From Planctomycetota bacterium (GTDB lineage Bacteria > Planctomycetota > UBA1135 > GCA-002686595): DNA of 5,916 nt. The stretch is taken from the NCBI GenBank assembly GCA_022447405.1, contig JAKVCE010000148.1:1-5916 (forward strand), in the 5' to 3' direction. Position 1 is the first letter of the stretch. Each line of letters opens with the position of its first letter. The position numbers and the translations under genes were made by a program. The notes below the pieces were generated by a model, which worked only from the letters and a program-made list of their open reading frames with translations, was not told the DNA's origin and ran no database searches. Positions 1-5,489 of the stretch are shown here, piece after piece.

Positions 1-1114
1 CGAAGCGCGCGCTGGCGTCTTTCACACGCCGCATGGCTCCATCCAGACGCCCGCCTTCCAACCGGTGGGGACACGCGGGACGGTGCGCGGGGTCCTGCCG
101 CGTGACTTGCGCGAGGTCGGCTCCCAGATCCTCCTCGCCAACACCTACCACCTCCACCTGCGACCTGGCGAAGAGACCGTCCGCGCCCTTGGTGGGCTGC
201 ACTCCTTCATGGGATGGGACGGCCCCATCCTCACGGACTCTGGCGGCTACCAAGTCTTCTCCCTCGCTGACGCCTGCGAGGTCGACGAGGACGGCGTCAC
301 CTTCCAATCCATCGTGGACGGCAGCTCGGTCCGCTTCACCCCTGAGCGCGCGGTGGAGATCCAAGCGGCCCTCGGAGCTGACGTGCAGATGGCCTTCGAC
401 CACTGCCCCGCTGACCCCCTCGATCGGAGCATGGTCGCGGCCGCCACCGACCGCACCCACCGCTGGCTCGAGCGCTGCGTCCAGCGGCACGAGGAGCTCG
501 GCGGCACTGAGCGCGGGCAGGCCCTCTTTGGCATCGTGCAAGGCGGCGCCTTCGAAGACCTCCGCGAAGCCTCCGTCGACGCCGTCTGCTCGCACGAGCT
601 CGTCGGCTACGCGGTCGGCGGCGTGAGCGTGGGCGAAGACCCGGAGGCGATGCGCACCGCGGTCAGCGCGAGCGCGCCGCGCCTGCCCGCCTCGAAGCCC
701 AGGTACCTGATGGGAGTCGGGACCCCCGAGGACTTCTTCGACTCGGTCGAGCGAGGCATCGACCTCTTCGACTGCGTGACCCCGACGCGCAACGCCCGCA
801 ACCACACAGCCTTCACCAGCCAAGGACGCGTGAACCTGCGCAACGAGGGCTTCCGTGAGGACCCCCGCCCCTTGGACCCCGCCTGCGACTGCGTCGCCTG
901 CACCCAGTTCAGCCGCGGGGTCCTGAGGCACCTCTGCAAGATCAACGAGATGCTGGCAGGGACGCTGCTCTCCCTGCACAACCTGCGCCTCTTCCACACC
1001 CTCCTCGCGTCCATGCGAGAAGCGATCTCCGAAGGGCGCCTCGCGGCGCTCCGCGCAGAGGTTCTCCCAGCCATGACCCGACGGGTCGGGCCGGGAGAGC
1101 TAGATCAGGCCTGA
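1..1114 (+). CDS. tgt: Queuine/preQ1 tRNA-guanine transglycosylase, 5' end cut off by the window
   Basis: This enzyme exchanges guanine-34 of tRNAs with GUN anticodons (Asp, Asn, His, Tyr) for preQ1, in the cytoplasm, in the queuosine pathway. The reading frame is open from base 2 and gives 370 visible residues. It already reads HTPHGSIQTPAF and PVGTRGTV, which normally lie within the first 40 residues, so only about 10-20 residues are missing. A GTG at 65 is internal to this conserved part and is not the start. Visible key residues, numbered from base 2, are catalytic Asp79 in TDSGGYQVFSL, Asp133 and Cys135 of FDHC (usually DEC), Gln180 in FGIVQGG, and the nucleophile Asp257 in LFDCVTPTRNARN. 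The zinc ligands are Cys295, Cys297, Cys300 and His326 (CDCVAC ... LHNL). The Cys in FDHC fits a bacterial preQ1 enzyme rather than the eukaryotic queuine form. The residue after NARN is His where Gly is usual. The gene ends 11 bp from the convergent SH3 gene. The assignment is very secure. Confidence 0.97.
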   Translation, partial: EARAGVFHTPHGSIQTPAFQPVGTRGTVRGVLPRDLREVGSQILLANTYHLHLRPGEETVRALGGLHSFMGWDGPILTDSGGYQVFSLADACEVDEDGVTFQSIVDGSSVRFTPERAVEIQAALGADVQMAFDHCPADPLDRSMVAAATDRTHRWLERCVQRHEELGGTERGQALFGIVQGGAFEDLREASVDAVCSHELVGYAVGGVSVGEDPEAMRTAVSASAPRLPASKPRYLMGVGTPEDFFDSVERGIDLFDCVTPTRNARNHTAFTSQGRVNLRNEGFREDPRPLDPACDCVACTQFSRGVLRHLCKINEMLAGTLLSLHNLRLFHTLLASMREAISEGRLAALRAEVLPAMTRRVGPGELDQA

Positions 1115-1130
1115 GGGCCTCTGGGCTAGC
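1075..1130. terminator. Nested inverted repeats between convergent tgt and SH3 genes, possible two-way terminator
   Basis: Three dyads lie together across the ends of the two convergent genes. GACCC-GAC-GGGTC (1075-1087) lies in the last codons of tgt. AGGCC-TGAG-GGCCT (1107-1120) has a four-base loop containing the tgt stop codon. GCTAG (1099-1103) pairs with CTAGC (1126-1130) outside it and includes the SH3 stop. There is no T-tract on either strand, so this is not a classical intrinsic terminator. It could still slow or stop both polymerases, or protect 3' ends. The role is inferred from position and symmetry only. Confidence 0.4.
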
Positions 1131-2277
1131 GCTTCGAGCGTCCGGAGAGGACCTCGATCGAGCGCAGATCGCAGCTGAGCTTCCCAGCGCCGACCTCACC
1201 GCTCACTCGCCCAGCGACGCCGACCTCGTACCCCTCGTACATGCTGAGGTCATAGCGACCGCTCGAGCACTCGATGAGGCAGGACTCCTTGCCGCCGAAG
1301 CGCAGGTACCAGCTCATGCCGCCGCTGGGGTTGGGGCGTGCCTCGACCCAACCGCGCGCGTCATAGCGACCCCTGAGGGGGGTGTCCTCTGAGTTTCGGC
1401 GCTCCAGCTCAGCGAGGCGCTCGCTCTCACGCTGCTCTCGGTCGGCACGCTCCTTCTCGAGCTTGCGCTGCAGCTCCTCAATGCTCGCGTAAGCGTCCGC
1501 TTGGATCATGCCGTTCTTGGCGGCCACCGCGACGGGGCTGCCCTTGGGCGCGGTCTCGAGGAGTGAGGAGAAGATAGCCTTCGCCTCAGCGTAGCGTGGC
1601 GGAGACTCGTTCATCATGCGCCGCGCGCGGACGAGCTCACCCTCGGTCCCCTGGTCTGCTTCGACGGGCTGATCCTCCGTGGTCTCTTCGTTCTTGGCTG
1701 CGCCCATAGCCTCGTTGATCTCAGCCCACGTGCCCGTCCAGGTCGCATCAGCTTGCGCCTGGTCGGGGGCCTGCGTGATAGCGCTCGTGCGGGCCCAGCC
1801 ATGCACATTCATGGGAGTGCGGATCTGGATCCAGTCCTTCTCAAAGGCGACGCTCGGATCATTACGGCTGACGATGCGCACCACGTCTCCAACGTAGAGC
1901 TTCTGCATCATCGGAAAGCTCTTAGAGCCCGTGGAGGCCATCGGGCGCATGTTGACCCCGTTGCCAGTCACGGTGTAGCGACCAGTCGTCTCTGTCTCCT
2001 TGAGATAGGCGCCGAACACCCAGCAGGTGAGACCGCCAGCAGGCTCTACCTGCGTCCACTCCCCCATCGTCTCGTGCACGGCGAGGACCGTCCCCGGCCC
2101 AAACTTGCCGACCGGGATGCCCGCGTCGTCGCGGACGTTCCTGACGGTGACGCCGTCGCCACCGGCGACGTAGTACTTGCTCTGTTCGTTCTGCGCCTGG
2201 GCAGGGCTCGCTGCCAGGGTCGCTACGAGGGCGGCACATGCCGTCCAGCGGGTGAAGCTCATGGTGTCTTTCCTCAT
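1126..2277 (-). CDS. Secreted protein with two bacterial SH3 domains, coiled coil and an unassigned C-terminal domain
   Basis: The product has 383 residues. Residues 1-28 form a signal peptide: basic start (Arg2, Lys3), a hydrophobic stretch around 11-23, and an AQA cleavage site before Gln29. It should therefore act in the periplasm or at the envelope. Two SH3-like units follow: about 34-93 (VRNVRDDAG, then GEWTQVEPAGG and CWVFGAYL) and about 100-168 (VNMRPMAS, then KDWIQIRTP and HGWARTSAI). An acidic linker (about 195-215) is followed by a helical part (213-262, possibly one degenerate TPR-like pair) and a charged coiled coil (264-297). Residues 300-380 form a compact beta-rich domain with Cys333, Cys337 and Cys369 that I cannot assign. 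Bacterial SH3 domains often bind cell-wall peptides, but no enzyme domain is visible. The ATG at 2277 has GGGAGGGG 7 bp upstream. A second ATG at 2262 has the weaker GAGG 9 bp upstream and would also leave a good signal peptide. No function beyond envelope association can be claimed. Confidence 0.88.
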   Translation of the reverse strand: MRKDTMSFTRWTACAALVATLAASPAQAQNEQSKYYVAGGDGVTVRNVRDDAGIPVGKFGPGTVLAVHETMGEWTQVEPAGGLTCWVFGAYLKETETTGRYTVTGNGVNMRPMASTGSKSFPMMQKLYVGDVVRIVSRNDPSVAFEKDWIQIRTPMNVHGWARTSAITQAPDQAQADATWTGTWAEINEAMGAAKNEETTEDQPVEADQGTEGELVRARRMMNESPPRYAEAKAIFSSLLETAPKGSPVAVAAKNGMIQADAYASIEELQRKLEKERADREQRESERLAELERRNSEDTPLRGRYDARGWVEARPNPSGGMSWYLRFGGKESCLIECSSGRYDLSMYEGYEVGVAGRVSGEVGAGKLSCDLRSIEVLSGRSKR

Positions 2278-2286
2278 GTCCGATCC

Positions 2287-2298
2287 CCTCCCGGGAGG
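2287..2298. repeat. 12-bp perfect palindrome over the ribosome binding site of the SH3 gene
   Basis: CCTCCCGGGAGG reads the same on both strands and includes the GGGAGG part of the SH3 gene's Shine-Dalgarno on the minus strand. In RNA it could fold as a 4-bp stem (CCTC/GAGG) with a CCGG loop and hide the ribosome site. In DNA it could be a protein target. A purine-rich ribosome site next to its complement can also arise by chance in GC-rich DNA. Confidence 0.4.
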
Positions 2299-2316
2299 AC
2301 AGTCCAGTCGTTGCTT

Positions 2317-2343
2317 GTCGATTGTTGCGGCTCAGTGATCGAC
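2317..2343. repeat. Inverted repeat GTCGAT-N15-ATCGAC in the divergent intergenic region
   Basis: Perfect 6-bp arms lie at 2317-2322 and 2338-2343. On the minus strand they fall between the proposed SH3 promoter and the SH3 start, inside the presumed 5' leader. This would suit a repressor operator or a leader hairpin with a long loop. The arms do not extend and chance is a fair alternative. Confidence 0.25.
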
Positions 2344-2385
2344 GGCCTTCGCGCTCCTGCGCGGCCTGGCCTCGACCACGGAGCG

Positions 2386-2414
2386 ATCCTAGCGGTCCAA
2401 GAGAGCCGGATCAA
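2386..2414 (-). promoter_or_regulatory. Sigma70-type promoter for the SH3 gene
   Basis: On the minus strand TTGATC (2409-2414, 4 of 6 to the -35 consensus) is separated by exactly 17 bp from TAGGAT (2386-2391, 4 of 6 to the -10 consensus). The start point would be near 2379, giving an untranslated leader of about 100 nt before the ATG at 2277. It is the best-spaced pair seen on this strand of the intergenic region. The call is a motif match only. Confidence 0.45.
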
Positions 2415-2539
2415 AACTCCTGTCTGGGCTAAAAATTCAGCGCTCTCTTCGCTCTCTCTTTTGGCACAGGGGATGAGAAGCCAATCCGAAAGAGACGCGT
2501 TGCGGACTCTGCCCCTCTAGGACGCTACCCTCCGAGACC
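2415..2539. other. Intergenic stretch upstream of the GT4 gene: short AT-rich patch, pyrimidine direct repeat, TTGGC dyad
   Basis: This is the GT4 side of the 262-bp gap between divergent genes. It contains the AT-rich run TAAAAATT (2430-2437), an imperfect direct repeat CGCTCTCTT / CGCTCTCTCTT (2441-2460), and an inverted repeat TTGGC-N14-GCCAA (2461-2484). No complete -35/-10 pair was found on the plus strand. TTGGCA at 2461 would serve as a -35 but lacks a -10 at 16-18 bp. The closest -10-like element is TACCCT at 2526-2531, 8 bp before the GT4 start codon. Confidence 0.3.
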
Positions 2540-3655
2540 TTGGCCCACCCGAGCCCCGCAAGCGTCCTCCACGTCCGCATCGCCACCGGCACCGGCGGCG
2601 GACCGGAGAAGACCATCCTCGCCTCCCCTCGTCACCTCGACGGGACAGGGTGGGAGGCGCACGTCTGCTACCTACACCTCCCCGGCGACCCAGGATTTGA
2701 GGTGATCGAGGCGCGGGCGCGAGCGAAGGATGCGCCGCTCACGGGGATCCCTGAGCGCTTCCCGCTCAACCCCTTCACCCTCTTGACGCTGCGCCGCCTC
2801 GCCCGCGCCATCGGCGCGCGTGTGTGGCACGGCCACGACTACAAGAGCAACCTCTTCGGGATCTTGCTGCGCCCCTTCGTCGGCCACCGGCTGGTGACGA
2901 CGGTCCACGGCTGGGTGCGTCACACGAGCCGCACCCCGCTCTACTACGCGATCGACAAGTGGTGCTTGAAGCGCTACGAGCGCGTGATCGTCGTGAGCGC
3001 AGACCTGCAGGCAGAGTGCATCTCTCTCGGCTGCGACCCAGAGCGCGTCGTCTACATCCCGAACGCCATCGACGCCGAGGAGTTCCAGCGCGCCGCGCCG
3101 CGCAAGCTCGAGGAGGGTCGCCCCCTCGTCATCGGCGCGCTGGCGCGTCTCTCACGCGAGAAGGGCTTCGGCCTGCTGATCGCCGCTGTCGAAGAGCTCG
3201 CCGAGGAGGGCTATGACCTGCGCCTCAAGATCGCAGGCGAGGGAGAGCTGGAGGGTGAGCTCCGCACGCGCACTTCGAGCTCAGCGCACGCCGAGCGCTT
3301 CGAGATCACGGGCTTCGTCGAGGACGTCCCCACCTTCTTAGAAGAGCTCGACGTCTACTGCTGCTCGAGCCTGCGCGAGGGCCTGCCGAACGCGGTCTTG
3401 GAGGCGATGGCCTTTGAGCTCCCCGTCATCAGCACCCGCTGCGGCGGGATGGAGGCCTTCCTCCGCGACGAGGAGGACGGTCTCTTGGTCGAAGTCGGAT
3501 CGGTCGAGGCCATCAAGACCGGGCTGAAGCGCCTCTTCGACAACCCTAGCCTGCGCGCGCGCCTCGGCGCGGCTGCTCGCGCCCGCATCCTCAACGACTG
3601 CTCTTTCGCTAAGCGGATGGAGCGCGTGCGCGCGGTCTACGACTCGCTCGACTGA
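2540..3655 (+). CDS. Glycosyltransferase family 4 (GT-B fold, retaining)
   Basis: This 371-residue enzyme should transfer a sugar from a nucleotide-sugar donor, keeping the anomeric configuration, to a lipid-linked, polysaccharide or other acceptor at the inner face of the cytoplasmic membrane. The N-terminal acceptor half has the glycine-rich loop GTGGGPEKTIL (17-27), HGHDYKSN (97-104) and TTVHGW (120-125). IPNAID (173-178) marks the change to the donor half. ALARLSREKG (200-209) follows, then the GT4 EX7E motif with Glu280 and Glu288 inside SLREGLPNAVLEAMA. No signal peptide or membrane segment is seen. The start is a TTG at 2540, because the frame has no ATG or GTG between the upstream stop at 2474-2476 and conserved VLHVR. 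There is no convincing ribosome site before it. The last 19 bp overlap the end of larC on the other strand. No other glycan genes are in view, so donor and acceptor cannot be named. Confidence 0.92.
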   Translation: MAHPSPASVLHVRIATGTGGGPEKTILASPRHLDGTGWEAHVCYLHLPGDPGFEVIEARARAKDAPLTGIPERFPLNPFTLLTLRRLARAIGARVWHGHDYKSNLFGILLRPFVGHRLVTTVHGWVRHTSRTPLYYAIDKWCLKRYERVIVVSADLQAECISLGCDPERVVYIPNAIDAEEFQRAAPRKLEEGRPLVIGALARLSREKGFGLLIAAVEELAEEGYDLRLKIAGEGELEGELRTRTSSSAHAERFEITGFVEDVPTFLEELDVYCCSSLREGLPNAVLEAMAFELPVISTRCGGMEAFLRDEEDGLLVEVGSVEAIKTGLKRLFDNPSLRARLGAAARARILNDCSFAKRMERVRAVYDSLD

Positions 3656-4854
3656 GCCTGCGCGGCGAGAGCGGCCTCGACCGCCAGGCGCTGCACCTCG
3701 CGCAGCGCGCGCCCAGTCTTCGACGCCAAGGCCTCGAGGTCGTCCTGCTCTGGTGAGAGATCAGCGACTCCGACCTCACCCCCGCTCAAGCGGCGCTTGA
3801 CGCGGACCTGCTCCCCCAAGACCTCGACCTTGATCTCATCTCGGCCACACTCTGTGCGCTCGACCTCTCGCCAGCGCACGCCCAAGGTCGGGGTGCGCTC
3901 AAAGAGCGCCTCCTCCACAGCCGCGCGATCCTCGGCGCGCGCGAGGGCGCAGAGGACGACGCCAGGACGGCCCTTCTTCATGCCCACCGGCACGCTCCAG
4001 GCGTCGAGGGCGCCAGCCTCACGCAGCCCCGCGAGGCACCAGCCGAGCTCCTCCCCGGTCGTGTCATCGAGGTTGCACTCCACCTGCCAGACGTGGGCGC
4101 GCGTCTTGCCGGAGCTCTCTGGAGCAGCCGCCCCGAGCTGAATGCGACAGAGGTTCGGCGGACCGACCTCAGTCTCCTTCGTCCCAGCGCCATAGCCCGA
4201 GGAGCTCGGGGTGAAGGCCGCGGGCGGCGCCCACTCGTCGACGATGGCGAGGAGGACGCACGCGCCCGTAGGCGTCAAGCGCTCGCAGCCGCCACCTGTC
4301 GTGTACTCAAGCCCCTTCATGAGCTCCACGACCGCGGGGGCCGGGACAGGCATCTCGCCGTGCGCGCACCGCACCATCCCCTCACCGGCGAGGGGAGCGC
4401 TCGCGTGGACGCGCTCCACGCCGAGCCGCTCGAGCGCGAGCATCGCGCCGGCGACGTCGACGAGGGTGTCGACCGCGCCGACCTCGTGGAAGTGAACGTG
4501 CTCTACGGGGATGTCATGCACGCGCGCCTCAGCTTCAGCGAGGAGCGTGAGCGCCTTGATCGATCGGTCGCGCGTGACTTCGCTGAGCTCCGCGCGGTCG
4601 AGGAGCTCAACAAGGTCAGAGAGGTGCCGGTGCGGCGGATCTACCGACTCCGGCGTCTTGAGATCGAAGTGCGTGCCGGCGATCGACCCGCGCTTGGTGC
4701 GCTCACACGAGAGCTCGCACTCCTCACCGACGAGCTCGGACGCGAGGGCCTCTAGGTGCGCAAAGCCGAAGCGCTCATCGCCGAGGTCCAAGAGCGCGGC
4801 GAGGAACATGTCCCCCGCGAAGCCCCCGAAGGGTTCGATGTAGAGCGTGGTCAT
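3637..4854 (-). CDS. larC: Nickel-pincer cofactor biosynthesis protein LarC (nickel insertion), single uninterrupted frame
   Basis: LarC is a CTP-dependent cyclometallase that inserts nickel into pyridinium-3,5-bisthiocarboxylate mononucleotide. This is the last step in making the nickel-pincer nucleotide cofactor of lactate racemase and related LarA enzymes. Recognised motifs in the 405-residue product are the N-terminal PFGGFAGDM (8-16), HFHEVGAVDTLVDV (121-134), CAHGEMPVPAPA (163-174), TPTGA (194-198), ECNLDDTTGEE (259-269) and MKKGRPG (292-298). Length and order match whole LarC. In Lactiplantibacillus the protein is made from larC1 and larC2 by a programmed frameshift; here both halves lie in one frame. 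The start is the ATG at 4854, just before the conserved TLYIEPFGG. The same frame stays open to 5016, but that extension is low-complexity and overlaps the GNAT gene. No Shine-Dalgarno sits at normal distance: GGAGGG is 18 nt away. The gene lies 28 bp after the GNAT gene, probably in one operon. larA, larB and larE are not in the window. Confidence 0.95.
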   Translation of the reverse strand: MTTLYIEPFGGFAGDMFLAALLDLGDERFGFAHLEALASELVGEECELSCERTKRGSIAGTHFDLKTPESVDPPHRHLSDLVELLDRAELSEVTRDRSIKALTLLAEAEARVHDIPVEHVHFHEVGAVDTLVDVAGAMLALERLGVERVHASAPLAGEGMVRCAHGEMPVPAPAVVELMKGLEYTTGGGCERLTPTGACVLLAIVDEWAPPAAFTPSSSGYGAGTKETEVGPPNLCRIQLGAAAPESSGKTRAHVWQVECNLDDTTGEELGWCLAGLREAGALDAWSVPVGMKKGRPGVVLCALARAEDRAAVEEALFERTPTLGVRWREVERTECGRDEIKVEVLGEQVRVKRRLSGGEVGVADLSPEQDDLEALASKTGRALREVQRLAVEAALAAQAQSSES

Positions 4855-4861
4855 GACGGAG

Positions 4862-4867
4862 AGGTTA
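4862..4867 (-). promoter_or_regulatory. TANNNT -10-like element 7 bp before the larC ATG
   Basis: TAACCT on the minus strand ends 7 bp before the larC start codon, so a transcript starting there would begin at or next to the ATG. It matches only the TANNNT core of a -10 box, and no good -35 lies 16-18 bp upstream. It would give larC its own leaderless transcript in addition to read-through from the GNAT gene. Confidence 0.25.
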
Positions 4868-4882
4868 GCACGCCCTCCACGC

Positions 4883-5365
4883 TCATAGCTCGAAGGCGCG
4901 CTCGTGCTCTCTGATGTGCTCCCTGGGCGCAGGCATGTGGGCCGTACGCCCAGTCGGCTGAAAGCCCATGCGCTCATAGAGCTTGATGGCCGCCTTGTTC
5001 TCATCAGCGACATCAAGGATGAGGCGCAGATAGCCCTCTGCGCGAGCCCAGGTTATGACCTCGCCGACGAGACGAATGGACGCGCCCGTGCCCCGCGCCT
5101 CTGACGCGACCCACATCCCAAAGAGCCCCGCGCAACCCTCACGCCCCTCGTAAGGCGCTCCGGTGACGACGCCCACGTCATCTCCCGCTTGGACGACAAC
5201 GAAGGTGGCCGCCGAGCTCAGCCGCTCCCGCCAGCGCTCTTCCGCCAGCTCAACCTCCTCGTCGTAGGTCATCCAGAAGGCGTCCGGTGCGTCCTTGAGC
5301 CCCCGCAACCGGATGTCGCGGTAGCGCTCCCAGTCATCTTGGCTCATGCGTTCGATGGCGTTCAT
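4883..5365 (-). CDS. GNAT-family N-acetyltransferase
   Basis: This 160-residue protein should transfer an acetyl group from acetyl-CoA to an amine in the cytoplasm. Residues 1-45 form the usual N-terminal strand and helices (DWERYRDIRLRGLKDAPDAF). A beta strand with TFVVVQAGDDVGVVTG (54-69) follows. Motif A has LFGMWVASEARGTGAS (81-96), the pyrophosphate-binding loop being Arg91-Gly-Thr-Gly-Ala-Ser96, with Ser where Gly or Ala is usual. Motif B is DENKAAIKLYERMGF (121-135), with Tyr130 as the likely general acid. Length is normal for a single-domain GNAT. The ATG at 5365 is preferred because it keeps the first beta strand; a second ATG at 5347 is possible. GAGGGG lies 11 nt before the start, and the ATG overlaps the TGA of a 19-codon leader ORF. 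The substrate is unknown. Its link with larC 28 bp downstream is positional only. Confidence 0.88.
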   Translation of the reverse strand: MNAIERMSQDDWERYRDIRLRGLKDAPDAFWMTYDEEVELAEERWRERLSSAATFVVVQAGDDVGVVTGAPYEGREGCAGLFGMWVASEARGTGASIRLVGEVITWARAEGYLRLILDVADENKAAIKLYERMGFQPTGRTAHMPAPREHIREHERAFEL

Positions 5366-5421
5366 CCTTGGAAGATCCCCTCGGGCTCCTCGACCGCCAT
5401 CATCAACTCTGTCTGGCGCAT
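5362..5421 (-). CDS. Possible 19-residue leader ORF overlapping the GNAT start (ATGA)
   Basis: An ATG at 5421 opens a frame that reads MRQTELMMAVEEPEGIFQG and stops with a TGA at 5362-5364. This overlaps the GNAT ATG as ATGA, the arrangement typical of translational coupling. The Shine-Dalgarno-like GAGGGG of the GNAT gene lies inside this frame. Six bases upstream of its ATG is the extended -10 element TGATATCCT, so it could be translated from a leaderless mRNA. The peptide resembles nothing I recognise and has no attenuator-like codon run. It may be only the GNAT 5' leader with a chance frame. Confidence 0.3.
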   Translation of the reverse strand: MRQTELMMAVEEPEGIFQG

Positions 5422-5423
5422 GA

Positions 5424-5460
5424 GGGCAGGATATCAGAGCGCGCTCAGCGCATCCTGTCC
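5424..5460. promoter_or_regulatory. Dyad in the GNAT / sigma factor divergent region, possible operator
   Basis: GGGCAGGAT (5424-5432) faces ATCCTGTCC (5452-5460): 8 of 9 positions are complementary, and the exception is a G-T pair. The 19-bp spacer contains the perfect palindrome GAGCGCGCTC (5437-5446), centred within half a base of the outer dyad. The left arm covers most of the GNAT-side -10 element, so a bound protein would block that promoter, and it lies just upstream of the sigma factor's -10. The regulator is unknown. Confidence 0.4.
5428..5436 (-). promoter_or_regulatory. Extended -10 promoter for the leader ORF / GNAT-larC operon
   Basis: On the minus strand the sequence is TG-A-TATCCT. 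The hexamer matches TATAAT at 4 of 6 positions and is preceded by the TGn extension, which can replace a -35 element. No good -35 hexamer is present. The start point would fall at about 5421, which is the first base of the leader ORF's ATG, about 56 nt before the GNAT start codon. It overlaps the left arm of the dyad at 5424-5460. Confidence 0.4.
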
Positions 5461-5477
5461 GCGCCCTGCTCTGACGC

Positions 5478-5483
5478 TAGAAT
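5478..5483 (+). promoter_or_regulatory. -10 element for the sigma factor gene, placed for a leaderless transcript
   Basis: TAGAAT matches TATAAT at 5 of 6 positions and ends 6 bp before the ATG at 5490, so transcription would start at about the A of that codon. The hexamer 17 bp upstream (CTGTCC, 5455-5460) is a poor -35. No Shine-Dalgarno can be placed: the only purine-rich bases, GAGAG at 5484-5488, lie 1 nt from the ATG. Confidence 0.45.
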
Positions 5484-5489
5484 GAGAGC

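Noticed and set aside
65..67. GTG at 65 as the start of tgt
   Set aside because: The conserved HTPHGSIQTPAF stretch lies upstream in the same frame and is continuous to the window edge, so the gene begins outside the window.
33..626. 197-residue plus-strand frame starting with an ATG at 33
   Set aside because: It overlaps tgt in another frame and is rich in Ser, Pro, Arg and Thr, as expected for an out-of-frame reading of GC-rich coding DNA. tgt carries all catalytic motifs through the same bases.
2461..2478. Sigma54 promoter (TTGGCAC at 2461)
   Set aside because: TTGGCAC resembles the -24 box, but the -12 position reads ATGAG instead of TTGC, so the essential GC is absent.
1753..2520. 255-residue plus-strand frame opposite the SH3 gene and running into the intergenic region
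   Set aside because: The antisense gene has a signal peptide and SH3 motifs, while this frame has a biased His/Arg/Ala/Asp composition and no domain. It is a shadow of GC-rich codon use.
4093..4755. 220-residue plus-strand frame opposite larC
   Set aside because: larC is conserved across the whole stretch. The antisense product is Arg/Glu/Leu-rich without recognisable motifs.
4855..5016. N-terminal extension of larC to an ATG at 5016
   Set aside because: The extra 54 residues are Ser/Arg-rich, overlap the conserved end of the GNAT gene, and precede a normal LarC N-terminus.
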